Positions 1-18,574 of a DNA stretch of 64,000 nt are shown in pieces. The stretch is taken from contig NC_135167.1 of NCBI RefSeq assembly GCF_041146795.1, positions 1,352,954 to 1,416,953 of the forward strand, written 5' to 3'. The notes under the pieces are model-generated. The model did no database searches, was not told the DNA's origin, and saw only the letters and a program-made list of their open reading frames with translations. The number at the start of each line of letters is the position of its first letter. Position 1 is the stretch's first letter. The translations under genes and the position numbers were made by a program. The DNA is from Maylandia zebra. Its lineage: Eukaryota; Chordata; Actinopteri; Cichliformes; Cichlidae.

Positions 1-60
1 CTGACGGATGTTTTGTTTTCTCCCCCACACTTGGGGATAAACAAAGCGTGTATGACCTGC

Positions 61-211
61 CTGTCATGGTGGATGATGAGGGCGATGGCTTCAAACAGAA
101 CGGCGTTCTTGGCGTTGGAGTGTTGGACCTTCTTGGACTTCGGAGGTTCCTGGGCTTTATTGAGGATGGTCTCTAAACACTCGGTGAGACGACTTCTCAG
201 AGCGGCGTCCT
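61..211 (-). CDS. ap2a2: ap2a2 coding exon 8 (probable GC donor)
   Basis: Encodes residues 272-321 ([17 protein letters not shown]... to LIIHHD), then AG as the first two bases of the next codon. The family sequence continues HHDSEP, so AG should be completed to a Ser codon. That places the donor at AG|GCAGGT (60-55), a GC donor. The GT four bases further (56-55) would add Arg-Gln and change the phase. The next exon is outside the window. Confidence 0.85.
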
Positions 212-3080
212 CTGCAAAGAAAACCAGACGCTTCAAGCCCCGTCGCCACGGTTACGCCTCTCAGACCTTTACTTATTCGTGGTGGACTAACGCGTGTGTG
301 CCGTACCTGGAGGAGGGTAGCACTGCAGCAGGCGCAGCAGTTTGACGGACAGCCACGGGGCAGCCACAAAGTAGTACGTGTAGTCCTGCAGGTCGATGGA
401 CGCCGACGTCACGATCTAAACAAACAGGAAGGAGATTAACGTCCCCGCTGGTTTATGATTGAGCCGAGCGACGCGGAGGGTCACACGGACACCCACCCTG
501 CTGAGCCGGGCCACCGCCAGTGACACGGAGGTCTTAAAGTCATCCGGATTCTTCTGGGCCAGAGTGGTGATGAGGCTGGTGGCTGCCGTCACCACGCCCT
601 GAAATAAAGGAAGGCAGAGTCAGCGTTTCAGGGCGGGGTTTAAACTACGGCATCACATCGATCAGCTCGTTCTCACGATAAATATAAGTATTTAGCTCGC
701 CACGAGGAGGCGGAGTCTCACCAGGTGCTGATCGTTCAGCAGATGGACGACCCGTGTGGTCCATTCGCCCATGGGCACGAGGTCGGGCGACGTCCTGTTG
801 AGCCGTAACAGACACAGAGCTGCGCTCTGCTTCACGCTGTCCATCGTGTCCCTGAGAGAAGCAACGGCGACACGAGTTCACCAAACAGGAAGAACACCAG
901 CAGCGAGCAGCTGAGGACACGCCCACATTACCCATTGGTAATCAGACTACATCAGATTACACAGGCTTAGACCTACAGTCTGCTCAGACTGTTCACACCA
1001 GCTCTGTGTTATTTCATTAAGCTGATGCACCACGATCGCTGTTTTCTTATCGTTCACTCGCGAGCTTGTTCCCAGTAAAAATCTGATCCGTCGCTTCCAG
1101 TCTGGCCCAGAAGGAGGTTTGCAATTTTTTTGCTGTTCTTTGATTTGTAACTGATTTCTGTTGCATCACACTGGCCCCACTTCCCTGTCAGAGTATCCCT
1201 CCTCCAAGAACTAGTTCCCCGATTAAGTGTCGACTGTGGGCTGAGGCCCAAACAGAACATCAACATGTGCGTTTCAGTCTGAACACGAATCCTCATCTAT
1301 AACGTCGCTTTTAAGGGTTGTTTCCGGAAACGTTTACCAAAGTGCCGACGGCCCGTAACAGCCGCTCGTTTTACTGGATGGAGGTCGAGTGCTGACTCCA
1401 GCTGTGAGTGAGGAGACAGCTGTCTGTAATGACTGGAAGGATGGAGATGTGCGTGTGTGGTTATTCATCCGCCTGCTCATCTGTTTCACGGCCTGTTACC
1501 CACACACTGGCCTGTGGATCGTCACTGTGTAATGAGTGACGGCGCTGCGCTTCAGGCCACAGCAGTCAATCTCAGATAATGTCAGGTTGGATTTGGTGCC
1601 TTACAAACCGCTGCTGCAACAATCTACATAATTGACGTCGTATTTCTCACGAGCGCCCACAGCTGACCCTGAACCAGATTCATGACCAACACAAACAAAC
1701 TGATATTAAAGGACTTTGAGCCGCTCTGAGCTAAAACGTGTTTAAGAACGAACCCGGCCACTAAGACTCTGGGAATCTCCGAGGCGAACGCCTCCGCCAT
1801 CTCTCTGCTGCCCACGTTGGCGATGCAGTGCAGGGCCAGGTTCATGAAGGTGGGGTTGCGGCTGGCGAGGTCGTTTTTGATGCCGTTGTTGATGAGGCGG
1901 ATCAGGTCGCTGTTGGAGTTGACCAGCACTGAGATGAAGAGGTAACCCTGAAAGGAGGAGACACGGCAAAGGTCACGTGACGGGATATTCTTTCTCTCTC
2001 TGACTCTGGAAATCCACAAACACACACAGCAGAGCCGGAGCGTCAGCACCACCCACACGGAGCAGCTGGAGGCGTGGCCTCTGTTACCAAAACATCAGCT
2101 GATCCCAGCGACTCTCGAATCGGCTGCCCTGACGATCATCATCATTTATCAAACTCGTGTTAGTCTCGTGCTTAAAGTATTTTTACTGGATTACTCGTGT
2201 AACTGAACAGTCGTTGAGGCTTTGGAGGACGCCGTGCTGTGACAATGATCCGCCTCCACACGCTCACTCGTTTCCTTTAAGGAAACAAAAAACTGATCAA
2301 TGAAATAAAACTGATCAGAAGCTGATTAACGACAGCTACCCCACGTCAGGGTCGCAGAGATAACAATTTACGTTTGCAGCAAAATTAACATTCTTCTGTC
2401 ACACTTTAAGTGGAGTCTGGTGAGGTCCTACACAGTGAGTTTATAGCCTATGGCGCCTGCAGCTCCGCCTCCAGCGCTCAGCAGGAAGGATGCCCGCCAA
2501 CAGCTCTGAATCTCAGCACAGACCCTCAGAGACGCTCGGAGAGCTCAAGTCAAAGGCAGCTAGCTCTGTCTGACCCAGAGATACGACCACAGCGAGTGTG
2601 GGCTTTTAGAGACGGGACAGGTGGAAAGCTGGAAATAAAATCTAGTCTCTCGGAGCTGAAATGATTTGAGCCGATTCACGTCACTCTCATCCAGAACACT
2701 GTTGGTAAAGTTGTTATTACACAGTTATTACTGCCTGCTTCATTAGAGGTTTAAAAAAAAACACCAGGACGCCGCGAAAGGGAAACGAGCGGCACTGCAA
2801 TAAAAACATTTGGAACAAATGTGTTTATCAACCCAGAAGCAGAGACCACAGAGCGGCGTGAGGGGGCGGTCCTGACGCTCTCGCACGTGATAACCCTGAA
2901 ACATGGCGGCCGAGCGGCTCCGACACTCACGATCTGCTTCTCCGTGTACTTGTTGGAGCTCAGGAGGTTGACGGCCTCCATGTGCCCGAAGTCGATGTCG
3001 TGGCCCAGAAGGAAGATGAAGAGCAGCTTGCAGACATACTTCTTTTTACTGTAGCCATCCAACGCCTTGTCTCCTGCACA

Positions 3081-3163
<83 letters not shown>

Positions 3164-5715
3164 TAATGTCTATGTGATAAACAGCAGCATTTTATTCCAA
3201 ACAGCTGAGGCTCTGAGGGGAAAGCAGGTGGACTTTGTCTGATTCAAATCTAGTCAAATAATCCAAACCCAGTGAGAGTGGGAGGTTCAGGATCTGCAGC
3301 AGTGCAACATCAAACACACAATCTTTATTTTTGCATGACTGGGCTTTTATTCAGTGTTTGGAAACGTCATCATCAAATAAAACTGAAGAAAGATTGTTTT
3401 ACGCCAGCCTCAGTACTTCATGGATAAGGAGCACAGTTGCAGAGACATGTGGACACAGTGGAAAGGCCTGAATGCCGGGTGGAGAGGGCGGAGAGGAGGC
3501 GCTATGTGGACACTCCCTGCCCGCATATCGCCTCCTCTCTGCAGCAGACTAATTATAGGCAGTGAGGAACAGGTGGCAACAGGAGAAACAGCAGCAACCA
3601 GAGAGTCAGTGAGGTTTCACAGGGCAACACAAAGCAGTCGGGACAGGAAGCAGGAAGCAGGTCAGGTGACTCGGCGAGCTCGTTTCTCCATCACCTACCT
3701 TTAAATTTGGAGCGGATGTTTGCCAGCTCCTTGTTTATCCTCTTTATCTCGGCCTCTTTACTTTTACCTGCAGACAGATCAGCGTTACTCAGCATGCACA
3801 GAGCTGCGATCACTCATGAATACAACATCCTGCCTTTTTTAAAGGACCCGCCCCCGCTGAGGAACGTGGCGTCCGGGTTTAATCGCACACTACAACATAA
3901 GAGCTTCCTGATGAAGCAGTGACATATCTTTACTTTATTATCTCCAGAAGCAGGAACCTCAGGCCGCCTGTTTTTGAAGCGTAGACCTGATGACGCAGCA
4001 GGATCACCCAGAGCTAATCCTCCCGCTTCCTGCTCCTTTCTCGCTCTGTTGTGACCAAAACCTCCAAATCGAACATCACGCTTTGTTCAGTAAGCCCCGA
4101 AACCAGCGGCTGAGACCATAAACCATCATCACAGTGTTTACTGAGCTCAGGTCAGCTGAGCCGGAGCCTCTTTTTCTCACAGACTTCCATCCAATCAGAC
4201 TTCTCTCTGCAACCGCAGGAGTCGCCCCCTGCTGGATGGTTTAAGACACTTCTGTGTCAGATTTACCTTTCAGCTAAATCCATCTTGATGTACAGTCTCT
4301 GATTGTGACAGTAGGAACATTTTTCATGTGCTTTGTTGTGAAGAACGTGATTTATAACCTGATGAGCGTTCGCCAACATTTCACATTGACCGGATAATAA
4401 GAGGTGAAGGGAGCAGAGTGGATGTGGGAGCACTCACTGACAGCCTGTGCGAACACAGAGAGCCTGAATCAACTGCACTATCAAATACAGAAGGCTTATT
4501 TTGAACTGTGAATCACAGTAAGCTGCTGTGGTGGATTCAGAATAAGTCACCCTGAAACGCCAGCATGAACAAAACCAGCAGAGCAGCAGCAGCCGGACGC
4601 TGCAGAATAAAATCAGTCAGGACGGTTTGTGTCGGGGCAGCAACAGGAAGCTCTGAGGCCTGTTTTCTCACCCAGAACACTAACGTGCAGTTCTGCAACA
4701 CCGTCACCTACAACAGCGGCTTTATTTATACAACACCACCTCACAACAACAGCCATCTCTGGGTTTATACTGTAGGTAAGGACCCAACAATAACACAAAC
4801 ACAATATAAAAGATACTTCCTATCAAAATCTCACAGGGGACCAGAGGAAAAGGCTGTAAGGCACCACGTGGGTGAAAGTCACCTGACTTTAGTGTTTCAG
4901 GGTTAAGGTCAGGGGTCAGAGTTGTCACAGAGTGTAAGGATGCTGAAAGAGGCCAAAAGCCACTGGACTGGTCATCGTGCAGGTACCGCAGAGCCGTACC
5001 GTCACACAGCAGCTGGTTCAGTTACTGTAGCTGTAACTCGTTCCCACGACCAGCAAACAGAAACACGGGAACTGTCTACCTGCCTCCGTCTCACCTTTCC
5101 TGTGCACCTGCCCACTAACACGGACACACTCTCATTTCAAGCTTTTATTTAACCCGCTGCTGGTTTTCTCTAACCCCCCTGGAGAGCAGCACCGCCTCCT
5201 CTCGCTCTTTCGCGAGTACTCAGATTACCGTTTTGCGTTACTTTTTGCGATTAACGTTAATTCCAGCTAACGCCAACTGAGGCGGTGGACCGGAGACTTT
5301 ACACACCGACTTTTACGACCTGCTAAGGCGGCACTGAGCCGCTCATGTTGGCCTGATAAAGCAGCTCACGCAGTTAAAAAGTGACGGTTTGGTTATCTCC
5401 CCACGGCGGCCCACGCCCTTTGACACAGTGACGTTAGCAGCTAGCAGCTAGCGATGATTAGCCGGGGAGGCTTGAGCGCTGGGCGGGAGTTTATCCCACT
5501 TTAACGGGGTAAATGTGTCCAGAACGAGGGCGGCAGGGGCGGGAAACTGACCCCGGGCTCGAAGTCCCCCACCCGGGCGGGTTCCCTGAGGTCCCCGCGG
5601 TACAGAGGCTAGCCGTGCCTAGCTGCGGGGTGAAGGAGACAAACTCACAGTTCCTGATGTCGGAGATGAACACGGCCAGTCCGCGCATCCCGTCCCCTTT
5701 AGACACCGCCGGCAT
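61..5715 (-). CDS. ap2a2: AP-2 complex subunit alpha (AP2A2-like), 5' part of gene, coding exons 1-8
   Basis: Large alpha subunit of the AP-2 clathrin adaptor, which links PI(4,5)P2-rich plasma membrane, cargo and clathrin during endocytosis. Eight exons on the minus strand join in phase: 5715-5649, 3767-3699, 3073-2931, 1947-1754, 851-722, 598-497, 415-307 and 211-61. They give about 321 residues of the N-terminal trunk (adaptin_N, HEAT-like helices). The start [20 protein letters not shown] is the family N terminus. A basic run at residues 55-58 (KKKY) matches the PI(4,5)P2-binding patch of alpha adaptin. Residues such as DTMDS after the VAG motif, [13 protein letters not shown] and [10 protein letters not shown] resemble AP2A2 more than AP2A1. 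The linker and ear domains lie beyond the left edge. Paralogue assignment rests on remembered family sequences and on its neighbours tph1 and cd81, which share human 11p15 with AP2A2. Confidence 0.9.
307..415 (-). CDS. ap2a2: ap2a2 coding exon 7
   Basis: Encodes residues 236-271 ([16 protein letters not shown]... to LLQCYPPP) plus one base of Glu272. The acceptor TTTAG ends at 416 and the donor GTACGG starts at 306. Confidence 0.92.
497..598 (-). CDS. ap2a2: ap2a2 coding exon 6
   Basis: Exactly 34 codons, residues 202-235 ([15 protein letters not shown]... to VARLSR). The acceptor TTTCAG ends at 599; the donor GTGGGT starts at 496. Confidence 0.92.
722..851 (-). CDS. ap2a2: ap2a2 coding exon 5
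   Basis: Encodes residues 158-201 ([17 protein letters not shown]... to LLNDQHL). The acceptor TCTCTCAG ends at 852 and the donor GTGAGA starts at 721. DTMDS favours AP2A2 over AP2A1. Confidence 0.92.
1754..1947 (-). CDS. ap2a2: ap2a2 coding exon 4
   Basis: Encodes residues 94-157 ([14 protein letters not shown]... to RVLVAG) and two bases of Gly158. The donor required by phase and family sequence is GTTCGT at 1753-1748, a weak match to GTRAGT that keeps only the +5 G. Confidence 0.9.
1948..2930 (-). other. ap2a2 intron 3
   Basis: Non-coding interval between exons 3 and 4. I recognise no mobile element, RNA gene or regulatory motif in it. The open frames here are short and lack any family signature. 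Intron 4 (852-1753) is likewise featureless to my reading. Confidence 0.6.
2931..3073 (-). CDS. ap2a2: ap2a2 coding exon 3
   Basis: Encodes residues 46-93 ([14 protein letters not shown]... to KYTEKQI), including the basic membrane-lipid patch. The acceptor is unusual: read on the minus strand, a (TG)n then (TGCG)n microsatellite (3162-3077) runs directly into TGTGCAG with no polypyrimidine tract. Confidence 0.93.
3077..3162. repeat. Compound (CGCA)n-(CA)n microsatellite at ap2a2 exon 3 acceptor
   Basis: Plus-strand run of ACGC/GCAC units followed by pure CA units. On the ap2a2 transcript this reads (UG)n(UGCG)n and ends at the AG of the exon 3 acceptor, taking the place of the polypyrimidine tract. 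Confidence 0.97.
3699..3767 (-). CDS. ap2a2: ap2a2 coding exon 2
   Basis: Encodes residues 23-45 ([14 protein letters not shown]...), a charged helix of the alpha trunk. The acceptor CAG ends at 3768 and the donor GTAGGT starts at 3698. The phase agrees with exons 1 and 3. Confidence 0.92.
4085..4250 (-). repeat. Dispersed fish repeat fragment in ap2a2 intron 1
   Basis: The stretch with 'gagaccataaacc', 'tgtttactgag' and 'gagtcgccccctgctgga' resembles, in reverse, a very common dispersed element of teleost genomes that I recognise by pattern only. No insertion boundaries could be read. Confidence 0.4.
5649..5715 (-). CDS. ap2a2: ap2a2 coding exon 1
   Basis: Start codon ATG at 5715-5713. It encodes residues 1-22 ([10 protein letters not shown]...) plus one base of Cys23. 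The donor GTGAGT follows at 5648-5643. Surroundings are GC-rich, as expected of a housekeeping promoter. Confidence 0.92.
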
Positions 5716-5900
5716 CCTCTCCGCTGCTGGGGGGCTTCAGCTGACCCGGACAACGCGCTGCTCGAACTCTGAACTCTGTCTGTGGAACCGCCGCTGCGAG
5801 CACCAGGAGCCCCGACATATGACCGAGACAGGAACCAGACGGGCCGCGTCCCCTTCAGCGCGGAAACGCCCTGTTCCAGCCTCCTAAGGCGGGCCGCGTC
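5716..5900 (-). promoter_or_regulatory. GC-rich 5' UTR/promoter region of ap2a2
   Basis: CpG-rich sequence directly upstream of the ap2a2 start codon, typical of a housekeeping promoter. I see no TATA box and cannot place the transcription start. The similarly GC-rich 5480-5640 lies in intron 1. Confidence 0.45.
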
Positions 5901-6221
5901 CCAAACATGTTCGCTTTACCCACTCAACTGAGTGAACGCACCCGGCCCAGTCCTCACCTTTCAGCGGCCCAGAACATCTGGAGCATGAGCACCGAGGACG
6001 GGAGAGCTCCCAGATGTTTGGGAGACTGCTGTCTTCACACTCAGTCTTTTTTATTAAAACTTTTATTCATTTTTTCAGTTTACACATTTGATATGTTGTG
6101 ACTTGCATTCTGTTTTTATGTACTTTTATAAACGCCCCAACTTCTTTGTAATTGACGTTATGACATCAAGACAAACAGCTGGGTTATAAGGCGGAGATTC
6201 ATCTTTTGATGAATTTCTGGA

Positions 6222-6350
6222 GGCCCTGTGACAGACTGGCGACCCGTCCTGGACGTACCAGGCCTCCCGCCCTGTGGTAGCTGGGATAGGCCCCAGCGCC
6301 CACACAACCCTGAATCGGATAAGTGGAAGAGAAATGATGGATGAATTTCT
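6222..6350 (+). mobile_element. L2-type LINE 3' end fragment
   Basis: Contains the widespread fish L2 tail pattern: 'cagactggcgacc', then 'agctgggataggccccagcg', then 'ccctgaatcggataagtgg' and a 'gatggatgaat' end. Only the 3' tail is present, as in most L2 copies, and it could equally be a SINE sharing that tail. Confidence 0.75.
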
Positions 6351-7960
6351 GAAATTTGATAAGCATATCGATGAATTAATGAGGACACTGTCTAAATAAT
6401 TGGCTCATTTTTCAAACTGAGAGACTTCCTTCTGTGTGAAGCTCTTCTTCTTCCTGTCTCTATTTGAGCCTCAGTTAAACTGCAGTAATGTCTATGGTGG
6501 AACATGTGTCTTAGTTATGTGGAGTAATTACAGACTTTCCAAATGAAAGTGACAAACAGTCCGAGACACGTCAAGGTCCAAACGTTTGGAGCTGGCTGGA
6601 CAAAACCTTTCACACAGCCAGTGTAATTATGGACTCGTGTCTCTGCACTGATACAGGCTCAGTCCTAAAACCGTACACTTCTCAGGCCTTCACAGTTCTC
6701 ACTAGTTTTCGCTTGAATTACACACTCTGATTATTTTATTCCGTTATTCCTCAGGTGCTGGTCTGCAGCGTTACTGGGCCTTAGCATCTTTGGAGTAATT
6801 TTGGGATATTTTTAGAGTCGGCTTTGCATTCGGATTCATGCTGGAAGTTATATTTGTATTTCATGTGCATTATTTCATTCATGTGAATGAAGATCAGTGC
6901 GTAACAAGGTAAAGCAGTAAAAAAACGAGCCTGCACAGAAACACATACAGCATCAGCAGACAGTGCTGCACAAAGGCCTGGGCTCTCTAATCGCATAAAC
7001 AGACAGTAGATGGATCACACTCTGAGTCTGACTCTCATTAAGCTTTTCAAAGAAGCAGCATCAGACTCAGATCTGCAGCCCAGAAAATCATGGCTGCAGT
7101 TAGCAGCAAACCCGCATCAGTGACGTTCATCTCAGAGGGCTGCTGAGGGTCACGTCCGGCCGTAAATGTGTTTAAATACGCCAGGCCTCATGTGGAGCCT
7201 GCTGGAGTCAGGCTGCAGTTTTAGACAAAATTAGAGAAGCAGATAGAGACTTCCTGTCTCTCGCTATAACTACAATTACTCGTTATAGACGGACTACATG
7301 GCCAATGTGAGCTACCCCCCCCCGTATGAGGTTATGACCACATGCAACCGAACATGCGATGAAACCTTTGGTGGAAACTTCTAACTCACAGTGTAACCTT
7401 TGTTTTTTTGTGTAAAACAAACTGCTCTGCCAAAAGCATTCCCTCACCTGTCCAAATCATTTCACTCAGGTGTTTCAAATCAAGCACCTCGGCATGCTGA
7501 CGGCTTCTACAAACATTTGTGTCGCTCTCAGGAGCTCCAGCATGATGCTGCGATAAGATGCCACCTGTGCAAAACGTCCGCTGGTAAAACTGAAGTTGCT
7601 CTTTGTTGGAGAAAAATAAAGAAGAATTTGGTTCAGTTTGAATAACTAAGGCTTCGGTTCCACAGGTGACTCAGACCCGCCCTCTGTTTTCTGACAGAGG
7701 TGATGTCCTGAGCGATGACTCCTGATCACGAGATCCAGTTGATAGGTTTTGAAGTCTTATCAATAAAAAGCTGTGACGGCTCGCTTTACAGTCCTTTTGC
7801 AATATTATTATCAGTGTCTGCTCACACTGACTGGTCGCTCCGAGTCTTATTATCTGGGTAAAATAAAACACTGATACAGATTTATAGTTTGTTTCCCCTC
7901 CTTACACTGTAGTTACACGTGACTATTAGGGATCTTGTCTGTATTAGAGTATACGAACCC

Positions 7961-8173
7961 CTGTAGCTCAGGAGGTAGTTCGACCCCCGCCTGGCCCGCA
8001 TGCCTTTGGGCTACTAACCCTAAGTTGCTGTCTGACCCATCAGAGTATGGATGTGTGTGAATGTCAGTAAGCACTTAAAATCATAGAAAAAGGTGAATGT
8101 GACATGTTGTATAGAGCGCTCTGAGTACTCTGGGAGAGTAGAGAAGTGCTGTATAAGAATCAGTCCATTTACC
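7961..8173 (+). mobile_element. tRNA-derived SINE
   Basis: A degenerate Pol III head ('gtagctcaggaggtagttcgaccc', box A and box B like) is followed by the body 'accctaagttgctgtctgacccatcagagt'. The tail is 'gtgtgaatgtcagtaagcac ... gctgtataagaatcagtcca'. The same family occurs in reverse at 40130-40385. Confidence 0.75.
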
Positions 8174-9204
8174 TCCCGAAAGATCAAAAATAACCTGCTG
8201 AATATGTAAAAAAAATTAATATTAAAACAGAACTGAACAAAAAATGATGGTAAACTTTCAAAAAATAGAACCATAAATATAATTTCTGCATTCATAACCA
8301 GAAGTTTCTTTAAAATGACTCAACAGCGTCTCCAGGTTCACCTTTCAGCTGTCTGCACCTGTGAGTACTGTGTAACTAGAGTCCAGGACAGGAGGTCAGG
8401 ATACTGATAATACTCTGCTCTTTAAAGTATTTGTTACTTGAAAAGATTTTGTGTGTTTTCTGTCTTATAAATAATTCTTTTATTTTGTCCCGTGGCTAAT
8501 CACCGCATAAAAACACAGTCAGCAAACAGACAAACAGGAATCTCTTCATTCCCACGTTTACAGCATTTAGGGTTCAACTGTCTTCATTTGTAACAGAAGA
8601 GAGAAGAGCAGGAACCAACAGCTGCAGCTCAAAGTGATTTCTGTGAGTTCAGTGAAAGAAAGCAAAGTTTGCTGTCCTCTATGATGCAGCCTTTAACGTT
8701 AACATGTTGGATACTCATTAATTCAAATACTTGCAACATAATTTGTTCTCTCTCCATTCAAACTGTAACTATGTTATCAGTTTGATTTAGATACATGTGA
8801 GTGTTTCAGGTACTGAAAATATAATATGTATAACCTGGGACTTTATATTACAGTCATACGCTTCTATTGTTATAACTAATAAGGGATGTTAATCCTGAAA
8901 CAGTGTCAATTAAAATGTGTCATAAATACAGTAAATATTTAATTCATTGTACACAAACAGTACACAGTACTATAAACCGGTTGCCATGAAGCAAACAGTA
9001 AGTCGTTCACAGTTACTGTAAAGTTCATGCGTTCGTGTATTTTAAAGGACGGTTACAGTAACACTTTATCGTCACGTTGACTCAACAATTAGTGAACAGG
9101 TGGTGACGTGTCAAGGCGTCGTGTGTTGTGATGTATATGGCGTGATGCTGATCTTCCTCCTGATGAACATCCATCTCTGGAGCGCCCTCCCCTCTGCTGC
9201 AGCT

Positions 9205-9376
9205 TCATAAAGGCAGCAGCCGCCGTGCAGAGTGACAGAACAGCCGGAGACTCATCCTGTCACGACCTTCACGTCGTACTCCTACCAGACGACTCTCTGA
9301 TGCAGCCAGTGCCAAAGCAAGCTTACTGAACCATCACTATCAATTTCATATTTGTATCGCTGAAATCCAGAGAAGC
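9205..9376 (+). promoter_or_regulatory. Putative tph1 core promoter and 5' UTR
   Basis: A TATA-like CATAAAGG at 9206-9213 lies about 165 bases before the tph1 start codon. If functional, it would set a transcription start near 9235-9240 and a 5' UTR of roughly 140 bases. No upstream non-coding exon could be identified or excluded. Confidence 0.35.
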
Positions 9377-17830
<8,454 letters not shown>

Positions 17831-18061
17831 AGAGGTGCTCACAGTAAAGCCGCTGACAGCCGAACACCGCTTCTATGCCTCTGCTTCTGCTCTGAATCTA
17901 CTTCTGCTGCAACAAAGCCGACACCTCCTCCTGAGGGGGGAGGGGCCTCCTGAAACATTCGCTAGGACACATTTATTGTTTGTAGGCTGAGCTGTAAAAA
18001 TGCGGCACGTGTGCCGTGATAATCTGTCTGTAATCATGTGAATTTGTGTGATGATCTATAA

Positions 18062-18067
18062 AATACA
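18062..18067 (+). terminator. Possible variant poly(A) signal of tph1
   Basis: AATACA, a known weaker variant hexamer, lies about 230 bases after the tph1 stop, with a GTGTGTGAG stretch just downstream. No canonical AATAAA was seen in the first ~500 bases of 3' flank. Confidence 0.3.
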
Positions 18068-18089
18068 CATAATCGTGTGTGAGAGTTCT

Positions 18090-18574
18090 GCAGTGATCTG
18101 ATCCTGGTTCTGTTTGTGCTGCTGCTCAGTTACTGCGGCATTTAATGCGACACAGCACCCGTGTCCATTAGATCAGCTGCACACACCTACACGAGGCCTC
18201 ACAACAACTTTTAAAGCAACAAAGTGTTGCTGGATGTGCAAAGAGCAGCATTTAGTTGTGCATGCTTCACACCAGCAGAGGGCGCCACTCAGCCACCCCA
18301 CCAGTATCCACAGCAGAGAACCAGCAGCACCATAAAAGCACTTCGCTGGTTAAAAATAGCTCACAGATATATTGTCACAGAGCAGAACCTTCAGCTTGTG
18401 ACTGGGAACAGATGTCAGTCGGTTAAATACCTCTGCTCATCTCCAGCTTCATCTTTTTATTCCTGGACTCTCTCTCCCAGAGCAGCTTTGCATGATTCAT
18501 AGTTCAGAATAATCCTTCTTTACCTGCTGGGCCTCCTGCGACTCCTCAGCTCATCCCTTTAGCTCCTCCCCCTT
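18090..18574. other. tph1 3' flank, unique sequence
   Basis: No gene, element boundary or RNA gene recognised before the retro-insertion at 18575. Confidence 0.5.

Larger units (their letters stand above)
5901..9204. other. Intergenic region between divergent ap2a2 and tph1
   Basis: No gene is supported. It holds an L2-type LINE 3' end (6222-6350), a tRNA-derived SINE (7961-8173) and AT-rich unique sequence. The two genes are transcribed away from each other across about 3.6 kb. Confidence 0.6.

Noticed and set aside
1054-1296. 80-codon minus-strand frame in ap2a2 intron 4
   Set aside because: No match to alpha adaptin, no splice-site support and phase already closed between exons 4 and 5.
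3061-3162. CRISPR-like regular repeats
   Set aside because: Tetranucleotide and dinucleotide microsatellites without spacers, in a vertebrate genome.
7961-8040. Functional tRNA gene
   Set aside because: Only degenerate box A and B motifs with no cloverleaf or anticodon arm; this is the head of a SINE. The same applies at 36641, 40385 (reverse) and 63689.
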